Shown: positions 8,953 through 17,349, numbered from the stretch's first letter. The stretch: 64,000 nucleotides of DNA from Pseudomonadota bacterium (GCA_021798575.1 JAJZGI010000001.1:62001-126000), one strand, 5' to 3'. The notes: generated from the sequence alone by a model not told the origin. Made by a program: numbers and translations.

Positions 8953-8969
8953 GTTAATGACGCATTAAC
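8953..8969 (-). promoter_or_regulatory. CtrA-type box TTAA-N7-TTAA before the BY-kinase gene
   Basis: The sequence GTTAATG-ACG-CATTAAC is a perfect 7-bp inverted repeat and also contains TTAA-N7-TTAA (8954-8968), the full binding motif of the cell-cycle regulator CtrA in alphaproteobacteria. It begins 9 bases upstream of the BY-kinase ATG, so occupancy would block transcription or translation initiation unless the true start codon lies further in. Function is inferred. Confidence 0.45.
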
Positions 8970-8990
8970 GGACTCGTCAATCTAAAGTTG

Positions 8991-10991
8991 TCAATTTGGG
9001 TAGGGTGCGACCCAGGGTCGGGTTCCCTGCACCTGGCGGTCGGTGCACAGACGCAAGTGCCCATCCGTCACCCAGGCCTCTATCGCGCCGTTGCGATAGA
9101 CGGAAAATCGATCGATCGCCGGCAACTTGCCGCAGGCCCCGCGCAGTGGCTCGGGTGAGACCGCCAGCACAGCGCTGGCGCAGTCCGCCGGAGGGTGGGT
9201 GATGAACAACACGGGGCCGATATGGCAGGTGTTCCGCGTGCATTGCGCCTGGGTGAGCGGCCTCGAGCCCCATACCGGTGCCCACTGGGCCAGGGTGAAG
9301 TTCGAGGCGCGTGGTTGACGGATGAGGTAGATTTGCGCGCCGCCGCGGATGGCGATCAGCCGTGCATCCGCCGAGACCAGCACATCGGGCGGCCGGGCCA
9401 GGGCGAACACCAGCAGGCCCAGCAGCATGAGCGGTATGCCCGCCAGGCGCGGGCGCGAGCGCCAGATGCAGAGCCAGACCAGGCCTGCGGCGATGAGCAG
9501 GATTGCGGCATCGGGCATGGGTGCGAGGCGCAACATGGCGGCGGGCCAGGCGGCGATGCGCGTGGTGAGCCAGACGATGACCGCGATGCCCCAGCCCATG
9601 GGAATGAGCGCCGGAGCGGCGAGGCCAAAGGGCATGAGCGCCAAAGCGAGGAGCCCGAGCGGCATGACCCAGAAGGCCACCAGCGGCACGGCGATGAGGT
9701 TGGCGGGAATCCAGTAGGGCTGGATCTGCTGGAACTGGAACGCGGCGAAGGGCATGGAGGCGCCGCCCGCCAGCAGGCTGGTGTAGGCCAGGGTGAGCAA
9801 ATGGCCGCCCAGCCGCCTCGTCGCCGACTGGCCGACATGGCTGCGGCGCGGGATGGCGGCGAATCCGGCGATGAGCGCCAGCACGGCGGAAAAGCTCATC
9901 TGGAAGCTGACGCCGATGACCGCCTCCGGTGTCGCCAGCATGATCACCATGGCCGCCAGGGCGAGGCCGCGCAGCGAGATCGCCCGGCGCCCGATGATGA
10001 TGCCCGCCGTGACGAGCGAGGCCATGGCGAGGCTGCGCAATATCGGCAGATGCGCGCCGGTGAGGGCCGCGTAGCCGACACCCGCCAGCAGCGCCAGCAC
10101 CGCGGCGATAGGCTTGACCGGCAGGCGCAGGGCCAGACGCTCATGCCGGGAGAGCAGATACCGCGCGAGCGTGAAGGCCAGCCCCATGACGATGCCGACA
10201 TGCAGCCCGGCCACGGCAAGAATATGCGCCAGCCCTGCGGCGATGAAATTGCGTCGTTCAACGGCGGGGATCGCCTTCTCGTCACCCGTGAACAAAGTGA
10301 CGGCGATGGAACCGGTAGGGACCGGCAGCACGGCAAGAATGTTTCCTGCGATTTTGGCGCGCAAATTTTGCAGCCAGTCACCCAGCGTATCCGGCGGCGC
10401 GGGGCCGGTGGGGGTTACCGCGCCCAGGGCAAAGCCGGAGGCGGCCAAGCCGGCGAAATAGTCCTGCCGCTGTTGGTCCCACCCGCCAGGATAGGCCGGG
10501 CGGTCCGGCGCGAAGAGCATGGCGTAGGCCCGCACCGTCTGGCCGACGGCGAGCGGCGTGGTATCACCCGTGCGCAGGCGCAGGCGAATCTGCCGTGCCA
10601 TGGGGGTACTGCCATCCAGGCTGGGCCGTGCCAACGTGATCCGCCGCGCGCCGGGCAAGAGGTCGATTTGACTGATGGTACCTGCGACCTCCGACGCGCC
10701 ATGCGGGATGAAGGCCAACGGCGGCGCCATTGCCGTGCGCACTTCAGCCCGGGCGAAGCCGAGCGAGGCGGCCAGCGCCAGCGCCGCCAGCAGGCGCGCC
10801 GGAGGCAGCCGCCAGGATGCGGCCAAAACCCCCAGGCTGAGCGCGACCAGCACCGCGCCGAGCCACAAAGGTGGCTCACGGGGCAGCGCGAAATAGGCTA
10901 AGATCGCCGTGCCCATGGCGATGGGCAGCAGCAGGATAAAGCGGCCATGCTCGGCCTCCACCCATCTGGCGAAACGCTCCCGCACCGGCAA
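8991..10991 (-). CDS. comEC: ComEC/Rec2-family DNA-uptake channel protein
   Basis: The 666-residue polytopic inner-membrane protein has an N-terminal DUF4131 soluble domain between membrane helices (about 75-185), then a long competence-type membrane domain (about 230-530). This includes the HILAVAGLHVGIVMG motif typical of ComEC. The C-terminal part after about 545 is short and lacks an obvious HxHxDH metallo-beta-lactamase motif, as in many alphaproteobacterial members. ComEC carries single-stranded DNA across the inner membrane during transformation. It is divergent from gltX, a common alphaproteobacterial neighbour. No other competence gene is in the window. Confidence 0.88.
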   Translation of the reverse strand: MPVRERFARWVEAEHGRFILLLPIAMGTAILAYFALPREPPLWLGAVLVALSLGVLAASWRLPPARLLAALALAASLGFARAEVRTAMAPPLAFIPHGASEVAGTISQIDLLPGARRITLARPSLDGSTPMARQIRLRLRTGDTTPLAVGQTVRAYAMLFAPDRPAYPGGWDQQRQDYFAGLAASGFALGAVTPTGPAPPDTLGDWLQNLRAKIAGNILAVLPVPTGSIAVTLFTGDEKAIPAVERRNFIAAGLAHILAVAGLHVGIVMGLAFTLARYLLSRHERLALRLPVKPIAAVLALLAGVGYAALTGAHLPILRSLAMASLVTAGIIIGRRAISLRGLALAAMVIMLATPEAVIGVSFQMSFSAVLALIAGFAAIPRRSHVGQSATRRLGGHLLTLAYTSLLAGGASMPFAAFQFQQIQPYWIPANLIAVPLVAFWVMPLGLLALALMPFGLAAPALIPMGWGIAVIVWLTTRIAAWPAAMLRLAPMPDAAILLIAAGLVWLCIWRSRPRLAGIPLMLLGLLVFALARPPDVLVSADARLIAIRGGAQIYLIRQPRASNFTLAQWAPVWGSRPLTQAQCTRNTCHIGPVLFITHPPADCASAVLAVSPEPLRGACGKLPAIDRFSVYRNGAIEAWVTDGHLRLCTDRQVQGTRPWVAPYPN

Positions 10992-10998
10992 CCTCCAG

Positions 10999-11027
10999 TT
11001 GACGGTGTATGACTAGCAAGTTAGATC
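10999..11027 (+). promoter_or_regulatory. Candidate sigma-70-type promoter of gltX
   Basis: A -35-like TTGACG (10999-11004) and a weak -10-like TAGATC (11022-11027) are spaced by 17 bases, 41 bases before the gltX ATG in the short comEC/gltX divergent gap. The -10 match is poor. Confidence 0.3.
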
Positions 11028-11067
11028 GCACTGGCACAATGCGGCGGCCCGATGCTACAGGCGGGGC

Positions 11068-12459
11068 ATGAGTATTCGCGTCCGTTTTGCCCCCTCCCCC
11101 ACCGGCCTGCTGCATATCGGCGGCGCCCGCACCGCTTTGTTCAATTTTCTGTTCGCCCGGCATGAGGGCGGGGAATTTCTGCTCCGGATCGAGGATACCG
11201 ACCAGGCGCGCAGCACGCCCGAGGCGGTGCAGGTTATATTGGACGGGCTGGCGTGGCTCGGGCTGAACGCCGATGCGGAGCCGGTGTACCAGTCCACCCG
11301 CGCGGGCCGGCATGTGGAGGTGGCGCAGGCGTTGCTGGCCGCTGGCCGGGCCTATTACTGCTACGCCAGCGCCGAGGAGCTACGGCTGATGCGCGAGAGC
11401 GCCCAGGCGCAGGGCCGACCGCCGCGCTATGACGGGCGCTGGCGTGACCGCGACCCTGCCCTGGCACCGAAGGGTGTGCAACCCGCTATCCGCCTACGGG
11501 CGCCGCACACGGGCGAGACGGTGCTGGAAGACCTGGTGCAGGGCAGCGTGCGCGTGGCTAACGCCGAGCTGGACGACATGATCATCCTGCGCTCGGACGG
11601 CAGCCCGACCTATCTGCACGCCGTGGTGGTGGATGACCATGACATGGGCATCACCCATGTCATCCGTGGCGATGATCATCTGACCAATAGTTTCCGGCAG
11701 ATCCAGATCTATCAGTCTATGGGGTGGGATCTGCCGCGATTCGCGCATATTCCGCTGATCCACGGTGCGGACGGCGCCAAACTCTCCAAGCGGCATGGCG
11801 CGCTGAGTATTTTGGAGTTCCGCGAGCAGGGGTTTCTGCCCGAGGCGCTGTGCAACTATCTGCTGCGCCTGGGCTGGGGCCATGGCGATGCGGAATTTTT
11901 GCCGCGCGAGGAGCAGGTTAAGTTGTTTAGCCTGGCCGGGATCGGGCGCGCGGCCAGCCGGATGGATTACGCCAAGCTGACACATCTGAACGGCCAATGG
12001 ATGCGCGCTACCGACGATGCAAGGCTGACGGACGATGTGGCGGCACGGCTGGTTGCCATGGGGTTGCCGGTGGATGCAATGGTGCGCGCACGGCTGCTGA
12101 CACTGATGCCGGGGCTGAAAGAGCGCGCGAAGACTCTGGTGGAGCTGACCGCCTCGGCGGCGTTTCTGGCGCGCGAATTGCCGCTGCCCTTTGAGCCCAA
12201 GGCGCTGGCGTTGCTGGGTGCCGATGCCACCGCGATGCTGGCCCGGCTGGCGCCAGAACTCGCCGCCACGGATTTCTCGCCGGGCGCGCTGGACGGCGCG
12301 CTGCGCGCCTTCGCGCAGGCGGAAGGCAGAAAACTGGGCGAGGTGGCGCAGCCGCTGCGCGCCGCGCTCACCGGCAGCACCATGAGCCCTGGAATAGACG
12401 CCACGCTGGCCGCGTTGGGTGCCACCGAGAGCCTGGCCAGGCTGCAAGCGGTGATTTAA
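11068..12459 (+). CDS. gltX: Glutamyl-tRNA synthetase
   Basis: A 463-residue class I aminoacyl-tRNA synthetase that charges tRNA with glutamate. The ATP-binding HIGG (16-19, within [14 protein letters not shown]) and the KMSKS-like KLSKR (about 238-242) are present, followed by an alpha-helical anticodon-binding region. The length matches bacterial GluRS. Many alphaproteobacteria have two copies, one of which supplies mischarged Glu-tRNA(Gln); whether this one is discriminating cannot be judged here. It is followed 34 bases later by an enoyl-CoA hydratase-like gene. Confidence 0.95.
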   Translation: MSIRVRFAPSPTGLLHIGGARTALFNFLFARHEGGEFLLRIEDTDQARSTPEAVQVILDGLAWLGLNADAEPVYQSTRAGRHVEVAQALLAAGRAYYCYASAEELRLMRESAQAQGRPPRYDGRWRDRDPALAPKGVQPAIRLRAPHTGETVLEDLVQGSVRVANAELDDMIILRSDGSPTYLHAVVVDDHDMGITHVIRGDDHLTNSFRQIQIYQSMGWDLPRFAHIPLIHGADGAKLSKRHGALSILEFREQGFLPEALCNYLLRLGWGHGDAEFLPREEQVKLFSLAGIGRAASRMDYAKLTHLNGQWMRATDDARLTDDVAARLVAMGLPVDAMVRARLLTLMPGLKERAKTLVELTASAAFLARELPLPFEPKALALLGADATAMLARLAPELAATDFSPGALDGALRAFAQAEGRKLGEVAQPLRAALTGSTMSPGIDATLAALGATESLARLQAVI

Positions 12460-12493
12460 CCAAGCCAATAATCTGTCCCCCGGAGAAGAACCC

Positions 12494-13279
12494 ATGAGTG
12501 AGCGCCTGGTTGTTTTGGACTTCGACCGTAACGTCGCGGTCATCACGCTGGACCACCCGGCGACGCTGAACGCACTCACACAAGGGATGCTGGAGCAGTT
12601 GAGCGCCGCCCTTACCGCCGCCGCGCAGAATGCCCGCGCGGTTTTATTGCGCGCGCAGGGGCGCGGTTTTTGCTCAGGTGCGAATCTCTCCACGATAACG
12701 TCCTCAACCGGCGGAGAGAGCCTCGACGTCGGCGCGATCATCGAGAGCCACCTCAACCCGATGCTGCACCAGGTCCGCGCGCTGGACATCCCGATCGTCT
12801 GCGCCATACGCGGCGCCGCCGCCGGGGCTGGCGCCTCCCTGGCGCTGACCTGCGATATCATCCTGGCCTCGGAGACCGCCTATTTTCTCCAGGCTTTCCG
12901 CAAGGTGGGGCTGGTGCCCGATGGTGGTGCTGCATCCGTGCTGACCAAGGCCATCGGCCGGATACGCGCGATGGAGCTGATGCTGCTGGCCGAAAAACTG
13001 GGCGCGGCGAAGGCGCTGGAATGGGGCCTGATCACCCGGGTCTACCCCGATGAGGCGCTGGATTCCGCGGCGTTGGAGATGGCGGCGGACTTGGCGGCCG
13101 GCCCCAGCTTCGCGCTGGGGCGCACGCGCCACCTCTGCTGGGAAGCCAGCGAGACCCCGTGGGAGAACATGCTGCTGCGTGAACGCGATGAGCAGCGCGG
13201 CGCAGGGCAGCGGCCGGACGCGATTGAGGGCATGACCTCATTTTTGGAAAAACGCCCGGCGCGCTTCACCGGGCGTTGA
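12494..13279 (+). CDS. Enoyl-CoA hydratase/isomerase family protein (PaaG-like)
   Basis: The 261-residue protein has the crotonase fold. The first oxyanion-hole segment is RGFCSGANL (about 57-65) and the second is RGAAAGAGASLALTCD (about 106-121). The segment AFRKVGLVPDGGA gives an acidic residue D143 where PaaG/isomerase-type crotonases keep their catalytic Asp. The first hydratase Glu position appears to be Ala, which argues for isomerase rather than hydratase chemistry. It acts on an acyl-CoA in the cytoplasm. It follows gltX closely and ends in a hairpin shared with the convergent SphA gene. Confidence 0.85.
   Translation: MSERLVVLDFDRNVAVITLDHPATLNALTQGMLEQLSAALTAAAQNARAVLLRAQGRGFCSGANLSTITSSTGGESLDVGAIIESHLNPMLHQVRALDIPIVCAIRGAAAGAGASLALTCDIILASETAYFLQAFRKVGLVPDGGAASVLTKAIGRIRAMELMLLAEKLGAAKALEWGLITRVYPDEALDSAALEMAADLAAGPSFALGRTRHLCWEASETPWENMLLRERDEQRGAGQRPDAIEGMTSFLEKRPARFTGR
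13251..13277 (-). terminator. Hairpin terminator between convergent genes
   Basis: 9-bp stem AACGCCCGG (13251-13259) with CCGGGCGTT (13269-13277). On the minus strand the stem is followed by a run of five T, so it best serves the SphA-type gene. It overlaps the stop codon of the crotonase gene. Confidence 0.65.
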
Positions 13280-13291
13280 GACGATGTGAGG

Positions 13292-14236
13292 TCAGAAGCG
13301 TGTAAACAAGCGCAGCCAGAAGGTGTTGCCGCCGAGATTGTTGATGTGGCGGAAATCGTGCGTCATGTAGAAGGTGATCGCCGGGCCGCCAAAATTATAG
13401 CCGATGAGCGGGCCAAAGGCGATCTGCTCCGTGCGGTTGCCCCGGCTGTTGAACGGGCTGGCGGGGACGACCGCCCCGGCAGCCGTGTCGTTCGTGGTCT
13501 GCTCGACGATGTAGCCAACGGCGCCAAAGGTGACGTGGCCGATCTGCTGGGTCGCCGTCAGGTCGAGCGAAAGAACCTGGCCCGACTGATAGACCCCGTT
13601 GGGCGACGAGGCGCTGTCGTGGTTTGCCGTGTTGATGTCGTAGGCGCCGTGGATCGTGAGATCGAGCCCGCTACGGGTGAGATAGCTGACCGCGGCGGTC
13701 GGCTCGAACGTCCAGTAGTTGAAACCGTTATTGACCGGCGCGGTGCGGCGATAGGTACCATCGTTGAGGTAGATATTCATCCCGGTCGAGACGAACAAGT
13801 GATGGGTGACCATCCACGACAGGTTGATAGGCGAGACGATGGTGTTGAACAGGCCGAAGTGGCTGTGGGTGGTGCCGAAGCCGGTAGTTGAGTCATAAGT
13901 GATCGGCTGCACGATGTCGGCCACGTAGGTGGCCCCCAGAATATGATTACCGGGCACCCAGAACAACCCGAGGCTTTGATCGTAGAGCGAAACCGTGAAA
14001 GGCGTGGCCTTGCCGCTACCGTTATAGACCGTCTCCGGCTTGTAATACCCGGTGTCTGATCCGTAGAGGCCGGGCGGCGGTGCCGCCGCGGTGGGAATGC
14101 CAACGGTGACGCCGGCCAGGTAGGGGATCATCCCACCCTCCTCGGCGTAGGCTTTGGTGTTGAACAGGGTCACCGCCATGGCGGCGCCGCTGAGCAGCAA
14201 GCCGGCTCGGATGACGGATTTGAGCTTATCGACCAT
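13292..14236 (-). CDS. SphA/MetA-pathway-type outer-membrane transporter
   Basis: The 314-residue protein has a signal peptide (MVDKLKSVIRAGLLLSGAAM...KAYA) and a beta-barrel rich in alternating aromatic/polar strands ending in an aromatic Phe (LFTRF). The opening EGGMIPYLAGV and the GLFWVPGNHILGA segment match the SphA family, related to 'MetA-pathway of phenol degradation' outer-membrane proteins, which take up hydrophobic aromatics or lipids. ATG 14236 is preceded by an excellent GGGAGG; an upstream in-frame start at 14290 is less likely. A copy of the TetR-type palindrome lies 85-98 bases upstream, linking it to the downstream catabolic region. Confidence 0.85.
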   Translation of the reverse strand: MVDKLKSVIRAGLLLSGAAMAVTLFNTKAYAEEGGMIPYLAGVTVGIPTAAAPPPGLYGSDTGYYKPETVYNGSGKATPFTVSLYDQSLGLFWVPGNHILGATYVADIVQPITYDSTTGFGTTHSHFGLFNTIVSPINLSWMVTHHLFVSTGMNIYLNDGTYRRTAPVNNGFNYWTFEPTAAVSYLTRSGLDLTIHGAYDINTANHDSASSPNGVYQSGQVLSLDLTATQQIGHVTFGAVGYIVEQTTNDTAAGAVVPASPFNSRGNRTEQIAFGPLIGYNFGGPAITFYMTHDFRHINNLGGNTFWLRLFTRF

Positions 14237-14320
14237 ATTATTACCTCCCTGAATTTGGTTTTTCATTCTTGACGTGTCGCATATTGGCAAGGCCGCAAGC
14301 GTCAGAACGCCTCCGTACTA

Positions 14321-14334
14321 GAACGATACCGTTT
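14321..14334. promoter_or_regulatory. TetR-type operator copy 1 (SphA side)
   Basis: GAACGATACCGTTT matches the perfect palindrome GAACGGTACCGTTC at 17336 in 12 of 14 positions. It lies upstream of the minus-strand SphA gene. Confidence 0.6.
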
Positions 14335-14516
14335 TTTCAAACTTTGTAAAGAGAAAATTTTTATCCTGTGCGTCTGGCAGGGCCCGCAACCGATTTTTGG
14401 CTGAAAGGCGTCGTCGGATTTTCGACAAAGCGCTCTGAAATACAATAAACATATGGTATGATAAGGCATTGACCGGCTGGTTTGGCCAGCAGCCTGACGA
14501 CGATCTTCCGTTACCC

Positions 14517-14545
14517 TTGACAGCGGAACATTTTACGAGATACGG
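14517..14545 (+). promoter_or_regulatory. Candidate promoter of the YceI-b561-YceI operon
   Basis: A consensus -35 TTGACA (14517-14522) is followed at the expected distance by a weak -10 region (TACGGA near 14541). The operator at 14554 begins exactly 37 bases after the first base of the hexamer, the same spacing as in the promoter at 17299, so a bound repressor would cover the start-site region. Confidence 0.45.
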
Positions 14546-14553
14546 AATGTTGC

Positions 14554-14567
14554 GAACGATAGCGTTC
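14554..14567. promoter_or_regulatory. TetR-type operator copy 2 (YceI operon side)
   Basis: GAACGATAGCGTTC has perfect GAACG/CGTTC arms with a 4-base centre, like the 17336 site. It lies about 150 bases before the first YceI gene and just downstream of a TTGACA hexamer. Confidence 0.6.
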
Positions 14568-14717
14568 TAACGAGGCCAAATTCGCTTACCGACTCGGATG
14601 ACTGCGGTGACGCGGTGGTCTGACGGGAGGCTCGCCTGAGCGTGATGTCCGACCGTGCCTATATATCTTAGGTTGCCCAATCAAGAAACCAAACCGTCTC
14701 AACCATCGGAGAGCAAC

Positions 14718-15335
14718 GTGAAAACCCACAAAATCCTCGCATTGATCCTGGGCCTTGCCGCATTGCCGGCAGGCGCTTCGGCTGGCCAGTCGCCCTTCTC
14801 GTACAATCCGGCAACGGTGAAAGCGGGCACCTATGCCCTCGATTCCGACCATGGGAAGATCACCTGGGCGGTGAGCCATTTCGGCTTCTCAACCTATATC
14901 GGCCAGTTCGCGGGGGTCACCTCGACGCTGAAGCTCGACCCGCAGGACCTTGGAGACTCGAAGCTGACTGCGAAAATCGTCATCGACAGTATCGGCACGC
15001 TCGATCCCGCGCTGAATAACATGCTGGAGAGCCCGAAATTCTTCGATGCCGCCGCCTATCCGGTCGCCACCTTCGTTTCGACCAAGATCGTTCGGACCGG
15101 CAGCAAGACTGCCCAGGTCACGGGTAATCTGACCCTCCGGGGCGTGACCAAGCCGGTCGTGATGAATGTGGTGTTCAACCAGGCCGGGATGAACCCGATC
15201 ATGAATTTCTATGAAGTCGGCTTCCAGGGCCACATGACGCTCATACGGTCGGAATTCGGCGTATCGGCGTTTGTGCCCTATATCGGCGACAAGGTGACAC
15301 TCAACCTCGAGGGCGAGTTTCACCTGCAACCGTAA
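14718..15335 (+). CDS. YceI-family periplasmic lipid-binding protein (first copy)
   Basis: The 205-residue protein has a Sec signal (about 1-23, ending GASAG) followed by a YceI lipocalin-like beta-barrel that starts TYALDSDHGKITWAVSHFGFS. It includes FFDAAAYPVATFVSTKI and ends with VTLNLEGEFHL. YceI proteins bind polyisoprenoids such as ubiquinone chains or other long hydrophobic molecules in the periplasm. GTG 14718 with an upstream GGAGA is the likely start, because it opens directly with the signal peptide. It is the first gene of a three-gene operon with cytochrome b561 and a second YceI, under a predicted TetR operator. Confidence 0.88.
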   Translation: MKTHKILALILGLAALPAGASAGQSPFSYNPATVKAGTYALDSDHGKITWAVSHFGFSTYIGQFAGVTSTLKLDPQDLGDSKLTAKIVIDSIGTLDPALNNMLESPKFFDAAAYPVATFVSTKIVRTGSKTAQVTGNLTLRGVTKPVVMNVVFNQAGMNPIMNFYEVGFQGHMTLIRSEFGVSAFVPYIGDKVTLNLEGEFHLQP

Positions 15336-15356
15336 CCAGGCCGGGGGAGCGGCACC

Positions 15357-15950
15357 ATGATTTCACGCCGTTACTCTCTGGTGGCGATCGTCCTGCATTG
15401 GGCGATCGCCATTGCGATACTGGGCCAGATCGCGCTGGGCCTCTATATGACCCGCCTTACCGACCAGCAGATCAATCTGAAATTCACGCTCTTTCAATTT
15501 CATAAATCGGTCGGCATCACGATATTGGTGCTCACCCTCGCGCGCCTGGTCTGGCGGTTGCTGCATAGGCCGCCGCCGCCGCCGGTTGGGCAACCGGCAT
15601 GGGAGCGCCGGGCCGCGCAAGCGTCCCATATCGCGTTCTATGGTTTCATGATTGGGCTGCCGCTGACCGGCTGGATCATCGTTTCCACCTCGCCGCTGGA
15701 TATTCCGACCGTTCTGTTCGGCGTGATCCCCCTGCCGGACCTACCGGGCCTGAACACGCTGAGCAACGCGGCCGGGATATCGGCGCGCTTTGCCGAGATC
15801 CATGCCGTCGCGGCGTATATTCTACTGGCGACGGTCGTCCTTCACGTCGCCGCCGCGCTCAAGCATCATACGATCGACCGGGACGAGGTGCTCTGGCGCA
15901 TGTTGCCCCTGCCGCTGCTCCGCCAGCGGATACGAAAGGAGATGAAATGA
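15357..15950 (+). CDS. Cytochrome b561-type membrane cytochrome
   Basis: A 197-residue inner-membrane diheme cytochrome with four hydrophobic segments (about 8-30, 50-66, 87-110, 146-166). Candidate heme ligands are H14 (LHWAI), H49 (FQFHKS), and His residues near 149 and 162 (EIHAVAAY, VLHVAAALKHH). Such proteins move electrons between quinol and periplasmic acceptors, and are often found beside YceI genes. Its stop overlaps the ATG of the next YceI gene (ATGA at 15947-15950), showing translational coupling. Confidence 0.88.
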   Translation: MISRRYSLVAIVLHWAIAIAILGQIALGLYMTRLTDQQINLKFTLFQFHKSVGITILVLTLARLVWRLLHRPPPPPVGQPAWERRAAQASHIAFYGFMIGLPLTGWIIVSTSPLDIPTVLFGVIPLPDLPGLNTLSNAAGISARFAEIHAVAAYILLATVVLHVAAALKHHTIDRDEVLWRMLPLPLLRQRIRKEMK

Positions 15951-16525
15951 AACCAAAAATGCATCGCCGGATGGGCGCGCTCGTTCTGGCCGCGGGGCTG
16001 ATACTGCCTACGGCCAGCGCCGCCGCCACCTGGAAGATCAATCCGGCTGAGAGCCTTATCGGCTTCTCCGATACGCAGACTGGCACGGAATTTACCGGGC
16101 ATTTCAACAAGTTTACGGCGCAGGTCGTCTTCAGCGCCCATGCGCCCGCCGCTGGCCATGCGCGCGTGGTCATCGATACCTGTAGTGCCCGCGCGGGCGA
16201 CCCCCAGCGCGACGCGGCGATGCCGGGGCCCAACTGGTTCAGCTGCAAGTTATTCCCCGAGGCGGTCTTCACTGCGAGCCATTTCGAGGCGCTGGGCGGC
16301 GACAAGTTCGCCGCCATCGGCACGCTGAGCCTGCGCAACGTGACCAAACCGCTGACGCTACCCTTTACCTATACCGAGCATGGAGGCCAAGCCGACATCG
16401 CCGGGCAGGTCACGCTCAAACGAACCGACTTCGGTGTCGGTCAGGGCGCCTGGGCGAACGATAGCTGGGTGGGGCTGGACGTGCTGGTCACGATCAGACT
16501 GACGGCGACCAAGGCGACACCATAG
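15947..16525 (+). CDS. YceI-family periplasmic protein (second copy)
   Basis: The 192-residue protein has a signal peptide (about 1-25, ending PTASAAA) and a YceI domain (ATWKINPAESLIGFSDTQTGTEF through RTDFGVGQGAWAND). Its sequence differs clearly from the first copy, so the pair is an old duplication or a pair of specialised carriers. Two extra cysteines (DTCSARAG and WFSCKLFPE) may form a disulfide. ATG 15947 overlaps the cytochrome stop and has GGAG upstream. It probably shuttles a hydrophobic ligand or quinone to the cytochrome. Confidence 0.86.
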   Translation: MKPKMHRRMGALVLAAGLILPTASAAATWKINPAESLIGFSDTQTGTEFTGHFNKFTAQVVFSAHAPAAGHARVVIDTCSARAGDPQRDAAMPGPNWFSCKLFPEAVFTASHFEALGGDKFAAIGTLSLRNVTKPLTLPFTYTEHGGQADIAGQVTLKRTDFGVGQGAWANDSWVGLDVLVTIRLTATKATP

Positions 16526-16570
16526 GGCGGGTAGAACGCCGCCGTACCGCCGCTGGGCTATTCTGGCGCT

Positions 16571-17260
16571 TCAGGGCGCGCGCGTTTTGGCGTAGGCCCG
16601 CATGAACGCATCGACGCCGCTCTCGATCACCATGCTGCGCTCCCTCTGCAGCGCCTCGTCATCGACACCCAGCATGGAGCGAGTCTGCATGTCCGCCCGC
16701 ACGATGCCGATGAACTGGCTCGCCAGCAATGTCGGGTTGCCGTAGTGCAGTCGGCCCTCCTCCATCAGGTCGGCGAAGTATCGCGCGAGGTGGCCGATGA
16801 CCCGGGCAGGTCCGTTCTGGTAGAACAGACGCCCGAATTCGGGATGGCGCGGCGTCTCCGCCGAGATGATCCGATAGATCGCGATATTGGCGGGTGAGAG
16901 CAGCAGATCGATCAGCGAGTGCCCGAATTTGACCAGATTCAGCCGCATTTCCCCCACGCTGGCCGCGGCAAGGGTGAAATTTTCCGACCGGCTGTCGAGC
17001 TCGACACTGATGATGGCGCGCAGAAGCTCGACCTTATTGGGGAAAAATTCATAGAGCGTCGCCTTGCCGACGCCCGCCGCCTTGGCCACGGCCTCCATGC
17101 TGGTGGCGCTGAAACCTTTGGAGAAAAAAATGTCCCGGGCCGTGGCGACGATCTGCTGCTGTTTGGTCAGCCGCGCGCCGGGCGCTGCCCGTTCTGGAGC
17201 GTTCGGTAACTCCTCGCTCACCGCCTCAACCGAACGGGCCGTTTTATGCACAAGGTTCAT
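16571..17260 (-). CDS. TetR/AcrR-family transcriptional regulator
   Basis: The 229-residue repressor has an N-terminal basic extension of about 30 residues and then a TetR helix-turn-helix (about 36-85: IVATARDIFFSKGFSATSME, VAKAAGVGKATLYEFFPNK). A larger ligand-binding domain follows, with SAETPRHPEFGRLFYQNGP, a pattern of the AefR-like C-terminal family. It is divergent from the carotenoid oxygenase gene. The palindrome GAACGGTACCGTTC lies between them and recurs at two other promoters in the cluster, so it probably represses itself and these genes until a hydrophobic inducer binds. Confidence 0.88.
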   Translation of the reverse strand: MNLVHKTARSVEAVSEELPNAPERAAPGARLTKQQQIVATARDIFFSKGFSATSMEAVAKAAGVGKATLYEFFPNKVELLRAIISVELDSRSENFTLAAASVGEMRLNLVKFGHSLIDLLLSPANIAIYRIISAETPRHPEFGRLFYQNGPARVIGHLARYFADLMEEGRLHYGNPTLLASQFIGIVRADMQTRSMLGVDDEALQRERSMVIESGVDAFMRAYAKTRAP

Positions 17261-17298
17261 GGTCTCAACTCCGGAAATCGCTCCTGTTCAGATTTACC

Positions 17299-17327
17299 TT
17301 GACAGGAGCCGAGCAGAATATCAAAAG
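17299..17327 (+). promoter_or_regulatory. Candidate promoter of the carotenoid-oxygenase operon
   Basis: A consensus -35 TTGACA (17299-17304) lies 37 bases before the perfect operator palindrome. The -10 is weak (TCAAAA near 17321). It sits inside an inverted repeat, CTCCTGT (17281-17287) against ACAGGAG (17302-17308), which could be a second protein-binding site. Confidence 0.45.
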
Positions 17328-17335
17328 CATTTGCA

Positions 17336-17349
17336 GAACGGTACCGTTC
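17336..17349. promoter_or_regulatory. TetR-type operator copy 3 (perfect palindrome)
   Basis: GAACGGTACCGTTC is a perfect 14-bp palindrome in the divergent gap between the TetR gene (starts 17260) and the carotenoid oxygenase gene (starts 17400). It is the best copy of the three related sites. Confidence 0.7.

Larger units (their letters stand above)
14237..14717. promoter_or_regulatory. 481-base divergent control region (SphA gene / YceI operon)
   Basis: No convincing gene is present. The region holds two copies of the GAACG-N4-CGTT(C/T) palindrome (14321-14334, 14554-14567) and a TTGACA hexamer at 14517. An AT-rich stretch lies around 14330-14370 and 14440-14465, and a short inverted repeat AACATT/AATGTT (14527-14551) abuts the second operator. 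The AT content is markedly above that of the flanking genes, as expected for a double promoter. Confidence 0.6.

Noticed and set aside
7274-10901. Two antisense frames of 564 and 568 codons over the BY-kinase and comEC genes
   Set aside because: Both are mirror images of GC-rich coding sequence with low-complexity, highly charged translations. The minus-strand genes have clear domains.
13286-13891. A 201-codon plus-strand frame over the SphA-type gene
   Set aside because: The opposite strand has a signal peptide, an excellent ribosome-binding site and family motifs. The plus-strand product looks like a codon-mirror artefact.
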